DNA of 64,000 nucleotides. Source: Adineta ricciae (taxonomy: Eukaryota > Rotifera > Eurotatoria > Adinetida > Adinetidae). Position numbers and translations under genes: made by a program. This document shows, in pieces, positions 34,137 through 49,016 of this stretch. The notes under the pieces are model-generated. The model was not told the origin of the DNA. It ran no database searches and saw nothing but the letters and a program-made list of their open reading frames with translations. How positions within the stretch are numbered: position 1 is the stretch's first letter; each line of letters opens with the position of its first letter. The stretch covers positions 124,001 to 188,000 of the forward strand of contig CAJNOJ010000038.1 in assembly GCA_905250025.1 (NCBI GenBank). Direction: 5' to 3'.

Positions 34137-34575
34137 TCTAATATGAAGGAAAAAAGACAGAAGAGAAAAACAAAATGTCGTCGATGTTATTCTGCAAAAG
34201 TGAACATGTTACTCATCTAGAAGAAGAAATTATTTATATGCTAATGTTTTGTGATGTGTTCCTTCCGGCTCGAGTAAAAAAGGATCGATCTATCTTTTTT
34301 AATTATAGAAATTAGCTGATTTGGTTGCATTTTCCTGCAAGCATACGTCGAGTAATTTATTCTATTCTGTCAACATGGATTTTTTAGAACTAGCAACAAT
34401 TATCTTTTGTATTAATCACAGTAGGTGTCGTAGATGTTTTGCAAGAACATGTAGGTAATTTTATCTACAAGAAGAACGGACAAAATAAGGATATATATAT
34501 TCATGAAAAAAAAAAGAAACACAAGTATAACAAAACAGAAAAAGAACGAAAAGTTCTTCTATTTATTATGTTTTC
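34137..34575. other. Spacer between transporter 2 and the m-AAA protease gene
   Basis: About 440 bases containing the upstream region of transporter 2 and the 3' region of the AFG3L2-like gene. Nothing else seen. Confidence 0.4.
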
Positions 34576-37639
<3,064 letters not shown>

Positions 37640-38010
37640 AATCTAGAAGAGGAATGAAGATTACGTAACCACATATCATTCAATACGTTTTTCTATTTGT
37701 CAAAAAGCTGAAGTAGTTTAGTTTTCACGTTAAATATCAATTGCTTTCCTGAGCGTGTATATGCGAACCGAGATCAATCGAGTTCACATTACGTCTGTAT
37801 TCGCTTTGCAATTGTGGTGTGCATTACTTCATCCAAAAGTCTATGGCGAATATGAAGAACCAATCAATCACTGGAAAAGATTGGTCTGACACATTACAGT
37901 GACATCTACTCGAAGAATAGGAAAAGTCTACTGGAACGTTCTTCAATCTTGGAATTTATTGACTATTTTATAAGACAATGTATAAAAATTCAAAGAAATT
38001 TGATTGCTTT
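37640..38010. other. Intergenic spacer, nothing recognised
   Basis: About 370 bases upstream of the m-AAA protease gene and downstream of the next minus-strand gene. Confidence 0.4.
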
Positions 38011-39036
38011 CTAACAACGGGATTCATCATGATACAAGTGAACGATTTCATGATCAGATTTGATCGTAATAATTGGTAAATTTTGAATATTTGATTGTGA
38101 ATGATATCTGACAGGTGACTGAAAAGAAGTTACACACAATTTTGATGGACTGTTTGGTTCGTTCGGCGAATAATTTGAATATTTACTATGATTATACGGA
38201 TCTGGTGGTAATAGATGACATTGATCATCATTCGTTTGTCTGAATTCTTCATGGCTTGTCGATGAGTTCATCAAGCGAGTTGGATTTTGTACACATTCGT
38301 CAGATGAATTTTTACAATAACGTCGAAAATGACGACAAATAAGATGTTTTCGAAATGGCCATGGTAACTGTTCGTGTGCATTACTTTGTTCAACTAATGA
38401 TTTCCATCGTTCGATAATCTGTTGATCCAAAGAAGATCGACGTCGATCCCGCGGTTGATTTTCAATAGCTGATAAATGTGGAATCAGTGTTGATTGTGAA
38501 GTAATCGATGCTCGATGAGCACGTTCATTGACAACAGGCGTTAACATCGTCTCATTCATAATCAGACGATTGCGATTAATAGCCGCTAATTGTTTCCTAA
38601 TGTTTCGTGTTCGATGTCGTTCGGCACGTTTTAGTTTCTCTTTGTTATAATCTGTTTTTTCAAAATAGATATTCCAAAATCTTTCACGTTTTTCTGTATC
38701 AACGAGTTCTTCTAAACATGAAAGAACGAAAAAATCTCGAATTCATTCTCTCGAAGTTGCACTACCAAGAATTTGCTTCGTTTGTGTTTGAACACGAAGT
38801 GTTTGCAAGAATAATTTCGCTCGACGTGTTGTACAATCTTCAATTGTGCCAGCTCGACCACGAATTTGCATACCTAACATACACACAATGCTCAATGCAT
38901 ACCAAAATATCACAACAATTAAGAATAAAGTAGCACCCGACGAATCATAATCACGCAGTTCAATTTCACTAACAGCAGTTGGATCGTCAACTGATTCATA
39001 ATGATGATACATTGTCACTACTGTACTATTCATCAT
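38011..39036 (-). CDS. Single-pass membrane protein with a long cytosolic tail
   Basis: Exons 39036-38766 and 38711-38011 (54-bp intron), 323 residues. There is a short N-terminal extracellular part with an N-glycosylation sequon (NST) and an acidic stretch, then one membrane helix (ATLFLIVVIFWYALSIVCML), then a basic tail rich in Arg (RRAKLF, KLKRAERHRTRNIRKQ) and Ser/Asn. The layout (short glycosylated ectodomain, one helix, basic juxtamembrane segment) is similar to KCNE-type potassium-channel subunits, but the tail is far longer and I see no diagnostic motif. The start at 39036 is chosen from tandem Met codons. Upstream in-frame ATGs give an unconvincing extension. Confidence 0.6.
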
Positions 39037-39478
39037 CGTGACTTTTCGTAAGTGTCTAACACGCATGCACTTATGTATATACATATATACATATATATGT
39101 ACGGATCGATTGGAAAGAAAGATAAACGAATGGTAGGAGTCCAGATGATGACTTGTTTTCATTATGGAAAACAAATCTTAGTGATAGTAATCTGACATGA
39201 ATAGTTGAAACACCGGAATCATATAACAAAGTATGAAAAGAATAAACGAGGACATTAGCACAACATCCACGACTTGAAAGAGAGATAGAAAAAGCATTGT
39301 TGGGAAAATTTAGAATGACACTTTGAAATAAGGAAAGCTGAATTATTGATATTTGTTGGTCTGCGATGCATAAATGATGCATTTACTGTCATATAGAATA
39401 TTCATCCTGAAGATTTCCTTAAAAAAAAAACAATGTAAACTTCGAATGCCCTTCACTTCTATCTTTCTTACTCTCAAA
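39037..39478. other. Divergent intergenic spacer with a TA/CA microsatellite
   Basis: Short alternating TA/CA tract at about 39073-39105 (palindromic TATATACATATATAC pattern). It lies between two divergently transcribed genes. Confidence 0.5.
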
Positions 39479-40390
39479 ATGGTATCAAATACCACCGGTC
39501 GTTTCCGTATTGAAGACTACTACGTTGTTTGCGCATTATCTACACTATTCGCACTTATATCTATTTTAATTAGTCTATTTATATTTATTATCGTGTGGAA
39601 AACAAAACCGCGTTTACATACAATAAATCATTTGTTAATTTGTAACACAGCATTTGCATCAATTGTGTATTGTTTGGTTATTATAAATAACTACCTTTAC
39701 TTAATATTTGTTCCATGGGATTTAGATAATATGAGTTGTCGATACCGAGCTTATTTCGCTTATATCGGAATATCCGGCGTGATCTATTCATATTTAATTC
39801 AATCCATATCACGTTTGTTTGTATCAATATTTTCAACAAAGTACCGATTTTTATCAACATTCAGAACGCATTTCATCCTGATAGGTATTCAATGGTTTAC
39901 TGTTATTTTGATTCCATTATCTGTTCTCATCACAAAGGATATTCAAATGACTCCATTAACATTATGTTGGATACCAGTGAATAGGATGATACATTTGACT
40001 GTCAATTTATTGTTTGTCTATGTGATTCCTGTTGTAGTTATTCTTGTAATTTATGTTTGCATATATCAACATGTTCGCGGATCGTCAAGAAATGCAACGA
40101 TGATTACCAATGCGATGCATAGTCAAAAACGTGATCTTCAACTTCTGCGAAATATTCTGATTCTATTATTGATTTATCTTGGAGGATCATTAGCAACGTT
40201 TTTGTACTTCGTCACTTCAATCAAAGTCATTTATTTGATTAGTCTAGTCAATATAACATTCACTATTACTGCAGAAAAGATATTTACACTAGTTCTAGAT
40301 CGCGAAGTTCGTCAAGTGATTATCAGTATCGTACGTGGAACGACACCTGTTGTACCATTTCAAAATACAGTGACAACATTCAACAAATAA
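39479..40390 (+). CDS. Class A G-protein-coupled receptor (rotifer-type), single exon
   Basis: 303 residues from the ATG at 39479. An N-terminal sequon (NTT) is followed by seven hydrophobic segments. TM2 lies around HLLICNTAFASIVYCLV. The Cys before TM3 (MSCRYRAYF) and the Cys in the second extracellular loop (LTLCWIP) can form the usual disulphide. The TM3 end has ISRLF, a DRY-like position without the canonical Asp. TM6 begins after the basic QKRDLQLLRN. TM7 lacks a clear NPxxY. This matches the large bdelloid/lophotrochozoan orphan peptide-receptor-like group. The ligand is unknown. Confidence 0.8.
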   Translation: MVSNTTGRFRIEDYYVVCALSTLFALISILISLFIFIIVWKTKPRLHTINHLLICNTAFASIVYCLVIINNYLYLIFVPWDLDNMSCRYRAYFAYIGISGVIYSYLIQSISRLFVSIFSTKYRFLSTFRTHFILIGIQWFTVILIPLSVLITKDIQMTPLTLCWIPVNRMIHLTVNLLFVYVIPVVVILVIYVCIYQHVRGSSRNATMITNAMHSQKRDLQLLRNILILLLIYLGGSLATFLYFVTSIKVIYLISLVNITFTITAEKIFTLVLDREVRQVIISIVRGTTPVVPFQNTVTTFNK

Positions 40391-40755
40391 CATTCACTCT
40401 ATAGACAATACATGGAATATCTGTTTTCTTGACGAATGAAGAAGACACGTTCTAATAAAATAAAAGTAACCACAGTAGTTGAGTTTCATCTGTCTCAAAA
40501 TAAGGATATGTTGTCACTATTATCCTATTCTATTCATCATAGTTTCTTTTCGTGAATGCTTACTGCAATCGATTGGAAAGAACGACAAACGAATAAAAAA
40601 AATTCAGAAAATGACTTGTTTCCTATTATAGAAGGTCACTTTTGATCGAAAGGCAAAATAAAGTACTACTAAGTATTTATTTGGCCACTGATGATTCACT
40701 TATCAAGAAAAGGCACATAGAAGTGTGGAGACCAAACGAATGAAAACATTTGTTA
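40391..40755. other. Intergenic spacer, nothing recognised
   Basis: About 365 bases between two plus-strand genes, with an AATAAA-like hexamer after the GPCR stop. Confidence 0.4.
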
Positions 40756-42130
40756 ATGTCATCAACGCGAAGTGAAAGCAATAGTACGCAATGTTCGTAC
40801 GGGCACGTGACGCCAGGCTGGGAGCAAGTGCATTCTGTTTTCGAACAGAATTTGTCTGATGGGCTCGATGTTGGTGCAAGTTTATGTATTTATCATCAAG
40901 GAAAATGTGTTGTGGAATTGAGCGGCGGCTGGAAAGATGGAGAAACAAGAAAAGAACCTTACACGTTAGATACATTACAATTGGTTTTCTCAACATCGAA
41001 AGGTATTCTTGCAGCAGCTATTGCCTTGTGTGTAGAAAGAAATTGGCTTGATTACAATGCACCTGTTGCTAAATATTGGCCGGAATTCGCTGCTAATGAA
41101 AAAGAAGTAGGGTTGTATTTCCATCGAGCATGATTTACATGATATTGTTTTTCTTCGAAGAACATTACTATCGGTGAGATATTAGCACATCGAGCTGGCC
41201 TATCATTTGTTGATGAGAAACTTACAATTGATGATGCATTTAACTGGTCTCGTATGACTTCTTTGTTAGCTGCACAGAAACCTCATTGGGAGCCAGGAAC
41301 AGCGCATAGCTATCATGCTCATACAGTTGGTTATCTTGGAGGAGAATTGATCCGGCGAGTTGATCCACATCATCGAACGTACGGTCAGTTTGTTCGTGAT
41401 GAATTAGACAGTGAATTTTATGTCGGTATACCAGATGCTACCATTGAAGCACGAATTTCACCTCTTATTCGTAAAGTGGTAAGTTAATCAGGACGATTTG
41501 ATTGACAAATGACATGCTTAGTTCATCGATTTCAGGTTAATACTACCAATGTCCGTCCATCAGATCCAACATACAATAAGGGATTATCATGCAGTGATGC
41601 ATTTCCATTAGGACAACCAAAAATGATCTATAATGAAATTGCTTGCCATCAAGCAGAGTTGCCTGCTGTTAATGGAATAACCAAAGCCCGATCATTGGCT
41701 CGGATTTATGCTTTACTTCTTGGTGACGTTAACGAAAATGGAAAGATTAGAAAGGGTTTAATAAGCGAAAAGACATTGTGTGAAGCAACAGAAAACGTTA
41801 CACCGGTCGGCGAATCTGATTTATACTGTAGTAATATGCCAACAAGCTTTGCTAAGGGTGGCTTTCAGCTATTCGGCGAATGTTTTCCCATATTTAGCGA
41901 TGGAGCTTTTGGTTTTACTGGTAAGTCCTACTCTGGTTATCATAGTATCAATATGACGCAATTTTCTTGTGCTTAAAATAGGCTATGGTGGGAGTTGTGC
42001 ATTTGCATACCCTTCCTATCAATTATCGTATGGTTTTGCTTGTAATTATCTCGATCCATCTCATCTTCATGTCGATGTTCGAAATCTTCGCGTAATTCAA
42101 GCAATCGAAAACATTCTTCGTAATAAGTGA
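40756..42130 (+). CDS. Serine beta-lactamase-like hydrolase (LACTB2-unrelated, EstB/LACTB type)
   Basis: Exons 40756-41106, 41161-41478, 41536-41920 and 41982-42130, 400 residues. It has the class C beta-lactamase/EstB fold motifs: nucleophile STSK (S-x-x-K), then HRAGLSF, the Tyr of the second motif in SYHAHTVGYLGGELI (Y-H-A in place of Y-x-N), and a glycine-rich FGFTGYGGSCAF near the third motif. There is no signal peptide, so it is probably cytosolic. Such animal proteins are esterases or peptidases of uncertain substrate. Related genes occur in nematodes and in many bacteria. The introns are conventional, so if it was transferred it is long domesticated. Confidence 0.85.
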
Positions 42131-42472
42131 AACGACTAGCAAATATCATTTCTATACCACAGTCTAATAAACTTTTACGTAGAGTATCGGGAAAAGCTCT
42201 GAATAACTCCTCATTATATCGATATCTATAGGTCGGCATTCATATATATATTTGTGTAGAAATTAACATTGCTAATTGAACGATCATGAGTAGAATATTT
42301 CTGGTACTTAGTTTAACAGATGTCACTTGTCGTTTACCGAAAAGTTTTTATTGGCCATTATAGTCATATCCATCTTTTACTAAAATTTCCGTCTGTCAAT
42401 GTTTTGTAACCTTGAGTTATCTCGAAGAGAAATACTCTATTTTCTGACAATACTAACTCCATTGATTCCAGC
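42131..42472. other. Intergenic spacer, nothing recognised
   Basis: About 340 bases with the presumptive CHK2 promoter. Frames on the minus strand here are shadows of no recognisable gene. Confidence 0.4.
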
Positions 42473-44120
42473 ATGGACGATCCGATGCCAATGGTTTGTG
42501 AATTGAAAATCTTTTCTCTTCGAATGCATTTGACTATTTCGTTTTTCAATTCAGACGTTAAGTTTGCCAACACAAAATACGCAAAATTTCGATGGAACAG
42601 ATGATGATGCAGATATTAATCAGCAGCCAGATGTTTGGGGTCGACTATTATCTTTGAATAAACTCTTTTCGCCTCTAAGCTTGAGCGGAAAAGAGTATTC
42701 CTTCGGGCGTGGAAAAACTTGTTCAATCAAATTTGATTCCAGTGAAATTCAAACGACAAAATATTATCCAACTTACTCGTCTGTGCATTTCAAGATCATT
42801 CGTGATGAAATCAACAACTATGTGTATCTAGAAGACTTGTCATCGAATGGCACGTATGTTAATGGAGAGAAAATTGGTAAGAGTAAAAAACAAATCTTAG
42901 AAAATAACGCTGAAATCGCTTTATCGTCCAAAACGCATCGCGTGTATATCTATATGGATGCAAAGGCATCAGAAGATACTTCAATTCCAGCTGTGATCAA
43001 ACAGAAATACATTGTTTCAAAACAAATTGGACGAGGTGCCTATGGTGAAGTAAAATTGTGTTTCTTACGAGGTAATTTCCAAGCACAAAAGAATGCCTCA
43101 TGATTATCTTTCCTTCCACTCTGAAATTAATCGACTGTCTTTTTCGTGTAGATACTTGTGATCGTTATGCTATGAAGATTATCGCTAAAAAGACGTTTAC
43201 ACATATTGGTCCACAAGCTCTAGTGTTCAATCAACAAATCAAAAGTGAATGCTCAATCTTACAACGTTTAAACCATCCATGTATCATTCGTATTCATGAC
43301 GTTCATGAAACTCACGATGCACTTTATATCATACTTGAATTAGTTGAAGGTGGAGAATTGTTTGATCGAATTGTAGCTCATGGTCAGTTCGATGAAAGTA
43401 CAAGTAAATTTCTCTTTCGTCAAATGTGTATCGGGGTGAAATATCTCCATGACAGTTCAATAACACATCGTGATTTGAAACCAGAGAATGTTTTGTTGAC
43501 GTCACCAGAAACGACTGAAACATTAATTAAAATAACTGATTTTGGTCTATCAAGATTAATCAACGAAACATCATTGATGAAAACATTCTGCGGAACACCA
43601 AACTATCTCGGTAAAAATGCAAATGGAAATATCTGATAACTTGTTTTTTTGCTTTTGTGTAGCACCGGAGATTTTAGCAAGCCGTGGCGAAGGAAGTTAT
43701 ACAAATAAAGTCGATGTTTGGAGTTTAGGTGTTGTTTTATACATATGTTTAGTTGGCTATCCACCGTTTAGTGAATCGCCTGATTCATCACCCTTAACCG
43801 AACAAATTCTCAAAGGTCTTTATACATTTCCTGATGAATTCTGGTCAGATGTTTCCGATGTTGCCAAAGATCTCATTCGCCAAATGATGTGTGTTGATCC
43901 AAACAAACGATTGACTATAGCTGGTGTACTTCAACATCCATGGCTAGCAAATGACCATGAAAATACGAATCGCGTTGAAAAAATTATGAACGGCCAGCTC
44001 TCACCCGTAAAGACATGTAAGCGCTCTGCGACCAATGATGACTCCGCTATGGATCAAGATACTGATATATCGTCAACAGATTCGATTTCAAGTAGAAGAG
44101 CCAAACGTATAAAACATTAA
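42473..44120 (+). CDS. CHEK2: Checkpoint kinase 2-like Ser/Thr kinase (FHA + kinase)
   Basis: Exons 42473-42493, 42555-43071, 43152-43610 and 43663-44120, 484 residues. The 21-base first exon (MDDPMPM) is inferred because the main frame has no ATG and is preceded by a good acceptor. The FHA domain is at about residues 35-130 (YSFGRGKTC, SVHFKI, LEDLSSNGTYVNGEKIG). The kinase domain has GRGAYGEVKL, the Lys in AMKII, the catalytic HRDLKPEN, DFG, CGTPNYLAPE and DVWSLGV. A basic C-terminal RRAKRIKH fits a nuclear signal. An SQ/TQ cluster is not evident at the short N terminus. It should relay DNA double-strand-break signals from ATM, of interest in a desiccation-tolerant lineage. Confidence 0.92.
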
Positions 44121-44261
44121 CTAACACAAAAAAGTACTAGCCGGTTTACTTTTTTTCTCGATACGGAATGGATTTATTTTTGTATATTTTTAATCGAAAT
44201 ACATGTTTGGTCAAGTATTGGAAAGAAATTTTTCGATTGTTGTTATTCTAGATAAATACAT

Positions 44262-47066
44262 ATGAGTACATTTCGAGCTAGTTCATTGTTGTTACCATCG
44301 TATCGATATCGATCGATAATAAAAACTTTCACATCGAACAATAGTTCCAATACAGTTCGATCAGTTGCTGAGAGAGTTCATGGCAAAGATCGTAGTCGAC
44401 GTTTTTTACGAAATGTTTTGATTGCTAATGGATTGGTATGTGGAGGTGGTAGTCTTTATTATTTCTATTATCTCACACCGAAAGAACGACGACAAGTAAG
44501 AGTAACCTTCCAAGGTTTTCAACGTGGATTTCGGTTTGTAGTTGTTGGTTAACTCTCGAAGTCATTTTCATAGTTTCCATCGTATAGATCATTTCAAATT
44601 GGTCTTCTTATTGCAATTGATTATAAGTATCTCTTTTGGACCGTACCAGACACATCACCAGATTATGATGAAAAACTGAAAGAGTGTCACTCACGAGCGG
44701 CAACTCGAATAGCGCAAGGATGTATTGAAAATGGTGGTTTATACGTCAAAATGGGCCAAGGAATGGTCAGTGCTGATCATATTTTACCGAAAGAATATAC
44801 CGATGGCCTTCGTCTACTACAAGACAAAGCTTTAAGAAGACAACGAAACGAAGTAAATCTCTCCTTCAATTATTGAAAATTTTTCACTTGATTCGTTTAG
44901 GTTAGTCAGTTAATTGATGAAGAATTCGGTTGTGAAGCATCAGATATATTTTCTTATCTTTCTCCTGAACCAATCGCTGCTGCATCACTTGCCGAAGTTT
45001 ATGAAGGTCGTTTGAAATCAACTAATGAACGTGTGGCAGTGAAGTTGCAATATATTGATTTACAAGATCGTTTTACCGGTGACATATTAACTATTCGAAT
45101 GATCTTATATGCACTAGGGAAAATCTTTCCAAAATTCGAATTCGGCTGGATGATTGATTCAGTTAAAACCAACTTAGAACGTGAACTTAATTTTAAATTA
45201 GAAGGTGAAAATGCCGATCTATGCTATGCTCAATTATCTCCATATTTGAAATATATCTATGTTCCAAAAGTTTTTTGGGAGTATACAACGACTCGAGTAC
45301 TAGTCATGGAGTATATCGATGGAATCAAAGTTTCAGATTTGGATAAAATTAAAGAATCCGATTTATCTTTGAAAGAAGTCGATACGAAACTTGTAGAAGC
45401 GATGGCGTTTCAAATCTTCCATTCAGGTTTTGTACATGCCGATCCTCACGTATGTCACATTGAATTTTTTTTATCAATACAATCATGTTCTCTTTTTCTA
45501 AAGCCAGGAAATGTCTATGTTCGACGAGATCCGAAAGCTCCAGCCAAATCTGATGTACAAATCGTTTTACTCGATCATGGTTTATATGTAGATATCAGTG
45601 CGAAAGATCGAGCAGCATTGTGTCAACTGTGGAAAGCAATCATACTGAAAGATGAGCTGAAAATGAAGCAATATGCGACGGAACTTGGTGTACAAGGTAA
45701 GTGATGTGTGTTCTTCGAGAAACATACACAATTATATGAAAAAGAAAATGATGACGATAAATCATTGCAATCTTCTTGGTATAGATAAGGATTATCTGAC
45801 ATTTGCAACGGTTCTTTCTATGCGACCAATCCATCGGCCTATTCATGAACTAGCAATTTTACCTGAAGTTTGGGATAAAATGTCAGCTGATGAACAAAAA
45901 GCTGCTCGCGAACAAGGGAAAATTCGTCTTCCTGTAAGAATATCCTCTTGTTGAATCTTCCAATGTTACTTTCTTCTCGTATCCTCATAGACCGAAAGAG
46001 AATTTCTAACTCTAAGTCCGCAGCAGAAAATGGCCATTCGCAAAGATTTCTCGGTCATTTTCAACGACATTCAAGATAGTGTCCTCCGAACTCTCCAAGA
46101 TATGCCTCGCTCGCTACTAATGATACTAAGGTTAGTCATCGTCATCGTTGATTTTTCTAAATAATTGTGTGTGTGTGTTTGATCATGTTCAAACGATTGA
46201 GTTCTTATTGGCGATGTTGTATATAGAGAAATATCATCGTCTATTTGCGGAGATTTTGATAATGCAATCATTGCGTTCTCGAGCTGGAAGAGTTTCATTT
46301 CGACAGAAAATAACTAAAGAAGAAATGGCTCGAATCCAACTCAAAGCTCGACAAACAATGGATCAAGTTATCGATGTATTTAAACAATTGCCAGACAAAC
46401 TCATTCTTGTGCTTAGGTAGTTTTTCGAATGTATACACGTGCAACAATCAACCTTCGTCGTTTCTTCAGCGTCTTTTTTTATATAATGAATATCATTGAA
46501 CTTTTTTTAATAGGAACTTAAACCAAATACGATCAACGATTCGTGATCATGGAAATCTTATCGATCGACATACCATCATGGCTCGAAGGTGAGGAGAAAA
46601 GTTTTTCCAAACGAGTTCGACTCTTCCTGAGCGTCTTTCGTGAGAGAACTATTTACATGCAATCATCTTAGAGAATATCTAATCATATTTATTAATATAG
46701 TAGAATTTTCTTGGGATTCATTGTGTGAATTGAAGTATAACAAACGCGTCTTACAGACAAACGAAAGATTTACCTTGAAAATGGATATATTTACTTATTT
46801 TTAGTGCTATACTTGGTGCTCGAAAACATGAAGGGCCGCGTCGATTATTAAAAGATCGTATTTATGCTCGATTAGAATTATTGCTTTTCGATTTGATACT
46901 TTTGTAAGAAACGAAACTGTCTATACACATTACAATGTCGGATTTTTTGTTCTTTTGTAGTAAAGATCGAATGGAACGCTGGTGTAAATTCAAATTCTTG
47001 AAATTATTAATCTTTTTTGGATATATCAACAAAGAAACTGGAGATATGATCGAACAATTTCAATGA
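44262..47066 (+). CDS. ADCK5: ADCK5-like UbiB-family atypical kinase with alternative exon sets
   Basis: Constant exons: 44262-44533, 44588-44852, 44901-45449, 45504-45696, 46514-46588, 46805-46903, 46961-47066. Between the fourth and fifth lie either 45785-45933 + 45991-46130 (615 residues in total) or 46227-46416 (582 residues). Both options enter in phase 1 and leave in phase 2, and using both breaks the frame. Visible features: an Arg/Ser-rich mitochondrial-type N terminus, one membrane helix near residue 50, the UbiB KxGQ motif (VKMGQG), AAASLAEVYEG, the Lys in VAVKLQYIDL, the E in NFKLEGENAD, HADPHPGN and LLDHGLY. UbiB kinases of this group act on lipid or coenzyme Q homeostasis in mitochondria. 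The substrate is unknown. Confidence 0.88.
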
Positions 47067-48033
47067 ACAAAATTCTCACTTTCTTCGTATAATCATGCGC
47101 TGTGTGATGATGTCTTTTTTTTGTAGAAAATTCACTATTTTTTTTATTGTCTCGCATTATTCTAATTGAACAATCAAGCGATACGTGTTTCGATAGGAAC
47201 ATTTTCTTCATTTACACACGACGGGAGAGAAAAAAAAAACCATAGTGATAGCAGAAGACGACATATTTTAAAGTACCTGGGTGATGAAAGTTGAAAGAAG
47301 TAAAGCACGTACTTGAAATCAACCGATAAAATGTTTTTCCCAACGGAAGTTCAGTTTACTTCGTATTTTCCCTCGAAATATCAGACATAATCCATGTACT
47401 CTCTCACTATGATATTTTGTCATCATAATCTGTGGTATGACCGTACTAACGAACATCTGCATTTTTGATAATGTTAAATCAAAGGTTTGAGATTGTTTTG
47501 TTGACTTTAGAGATTAAATCAATGGTTTGAATTAGTATGAAAGGACAATATGATTAATTTCTTATACTCATGACAACTGCTCGAAGAAAGCAGTAGAATC
47601 ATTTATTAGGAAACATAACTGACGAAGGAAGTATACAAAATCCTTGAAAGTTTCAAGTAAAGCTGACGAAATTGGATCCTATTGACGTGGTAATCAAACA
47701 TAGAGAACATAATATAGCTCGATCGTTTTCTTTACTTTCATTTACCGATATTTGCTCACCTAGGTCATATTTCGTTTGTTGAATAGACATGTGTCTACAA
47801 TGTTTTATTACTCCATTGGATTGACTAAACTAATAAGTGACACGTTTGCATACAAAAAAAAATATTCAGCATCTCTTCATTTTCTCTGTGTGTCTCTCTC
47901 TCTCCCCCCGAAGAGAAATGTCTTACCTCTCTCCTTTTCTCTTTCTCTCGTTGTTACAAAAAAGCGAACAATTTATATTCACTTTTTTTCCATATAAACC
48001 TGAGTATATAGTAATCGAAACAACGTTATTAAC
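47067..48033. other. Intergenic stretch, nothing recognised
   Basis: About 970 bases, AT-rich, with a pyrimidine-rich tract at 47880-47955 just upstream of the PMP3-like gene (TCTCTCTCTC and C runs), possibly part of its promoter or 5' UTR. Confidence 0.45.
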
Positions 48034-48198
48034 ATGGCTGATCTTCTTTTAATTATTCTTGCGATTTTTATTCCACCATTGGCCGTTTATCTTCATCAGA
48101 AAACTTGCAATAATCAAGTTATTATTAACCTAGTTTTAACTATCGTCGGTTTTTGGATTCTCGGTATCATTCATGCGTTTTGGGTTATTCTCAAATAG
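48034..48198 (+). CDS. PMP3/UPF0057 small hydrophobic membrane protein (54 aa)
   Basis: ATG at 48034, stop at 48196-48198, single exon. The product has two hydrophobic helices: LLLIILAIFIPPLAVYL, then LVLTIVGFWILGIIHAFWVIL. It carries the family hallmarks: the PPLAV turn in helix 1 and GIIHAFWVIL at the C terminus. The length equals the usual 52-60 residues. PMP3/RCI2 proteins sit in the plasma membrane and influence membrane potential and salt, cold or dehydration tolerance in plants, fungi and nematodes. It is too short for most ORF filters. Its neighbours ADCK5 and an unknown helical protein give no functional clue. Confidence 0.92.
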   Translation: MADLLLIILAIFIPPLAVYLHQKTCNNQVIINLVLTIVGFWILGIIHAFWVILK

Positions 48199-49016
48199 AT
48201 CTATTCGCTTCGATTGAATAGCAAGAACATTTAAACAAGGAGCTCCTTTTCTTTTGATTATTATTATCATTTTTTTCTGAAATTATTACGAACTGATGAC
48301 CGAATATCAAAAACGTTTGATATTTACTGTTTTGATGATCTCTTTCATCACTCTCTTTTCATTAATTACATTTCTAATTGTATCTTATATGACTTCATAA
48401 AAGGACTGACCAATAAATTCTTTCCTTTTTTGCTTTGTGCAAATATTCGAACAACAATGAATATTCTTTGCCGAACAAAATCTACCCCACTTCTCCTCCG
48501 AATCCGTTTTCAAAAATCGGCTTTATCTTAGACAAATACGTTACGAGTAGCACAAACAGTTGTACGATGGTTGTTGGCTATTGGACATAGAACACAAAAA
48601 TGCGACATTTATATGTATTTCTCATCTAATTTCATGCTCAAATCATAAACAGTACTCCAAGCAATTGCGATATCTCGATATCTTGCGTTTCATTGAAATA
48701 AATATATGAGAATCGATGTGACTGTCTTACCATCAAAACGAACGATCGTAAAAAATGTCGCAATACGTAATTTGAAAGAGAAAAATATATATTTAGTGAG
48801 AATTCACATTTGCCAAGAGTCTTTCCTCAAAGCAAAAACGTCGAAATGTTTTTTCTGTAAATGAAGACGTATCAGATAACAAATTAGTTGAGTCGAAGAA
48901 AACGTTTTTATTTTCTTGACAAATTGATCGATTGTTCCTATCATTACAAATCTAATTTTAGTTCGATGTTACACCGATCTGTTCTCTAATATAAAGATAT
49001 TTGTTGACAATGTACT
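48199..49016. other. Intergenic stretch with one tiny hydrophobic frame
   Basis: About 800 bases, AT-rich. At 48296-48400 a 34-codon ATG frame (MTEYQKRLIF, then a hydrophobic run ending SYMTS) looks like a single-span microprotein. It lies 97 bases after the PMP3-like stop and could equally be 3' UTR. Confidence 0.35.

Noticed and set aside
38011..39036. Naming the single-span protein KCNE
   Set aside because: Topology alone is similar. No diagnostic residues are seen and the tail is far too long.
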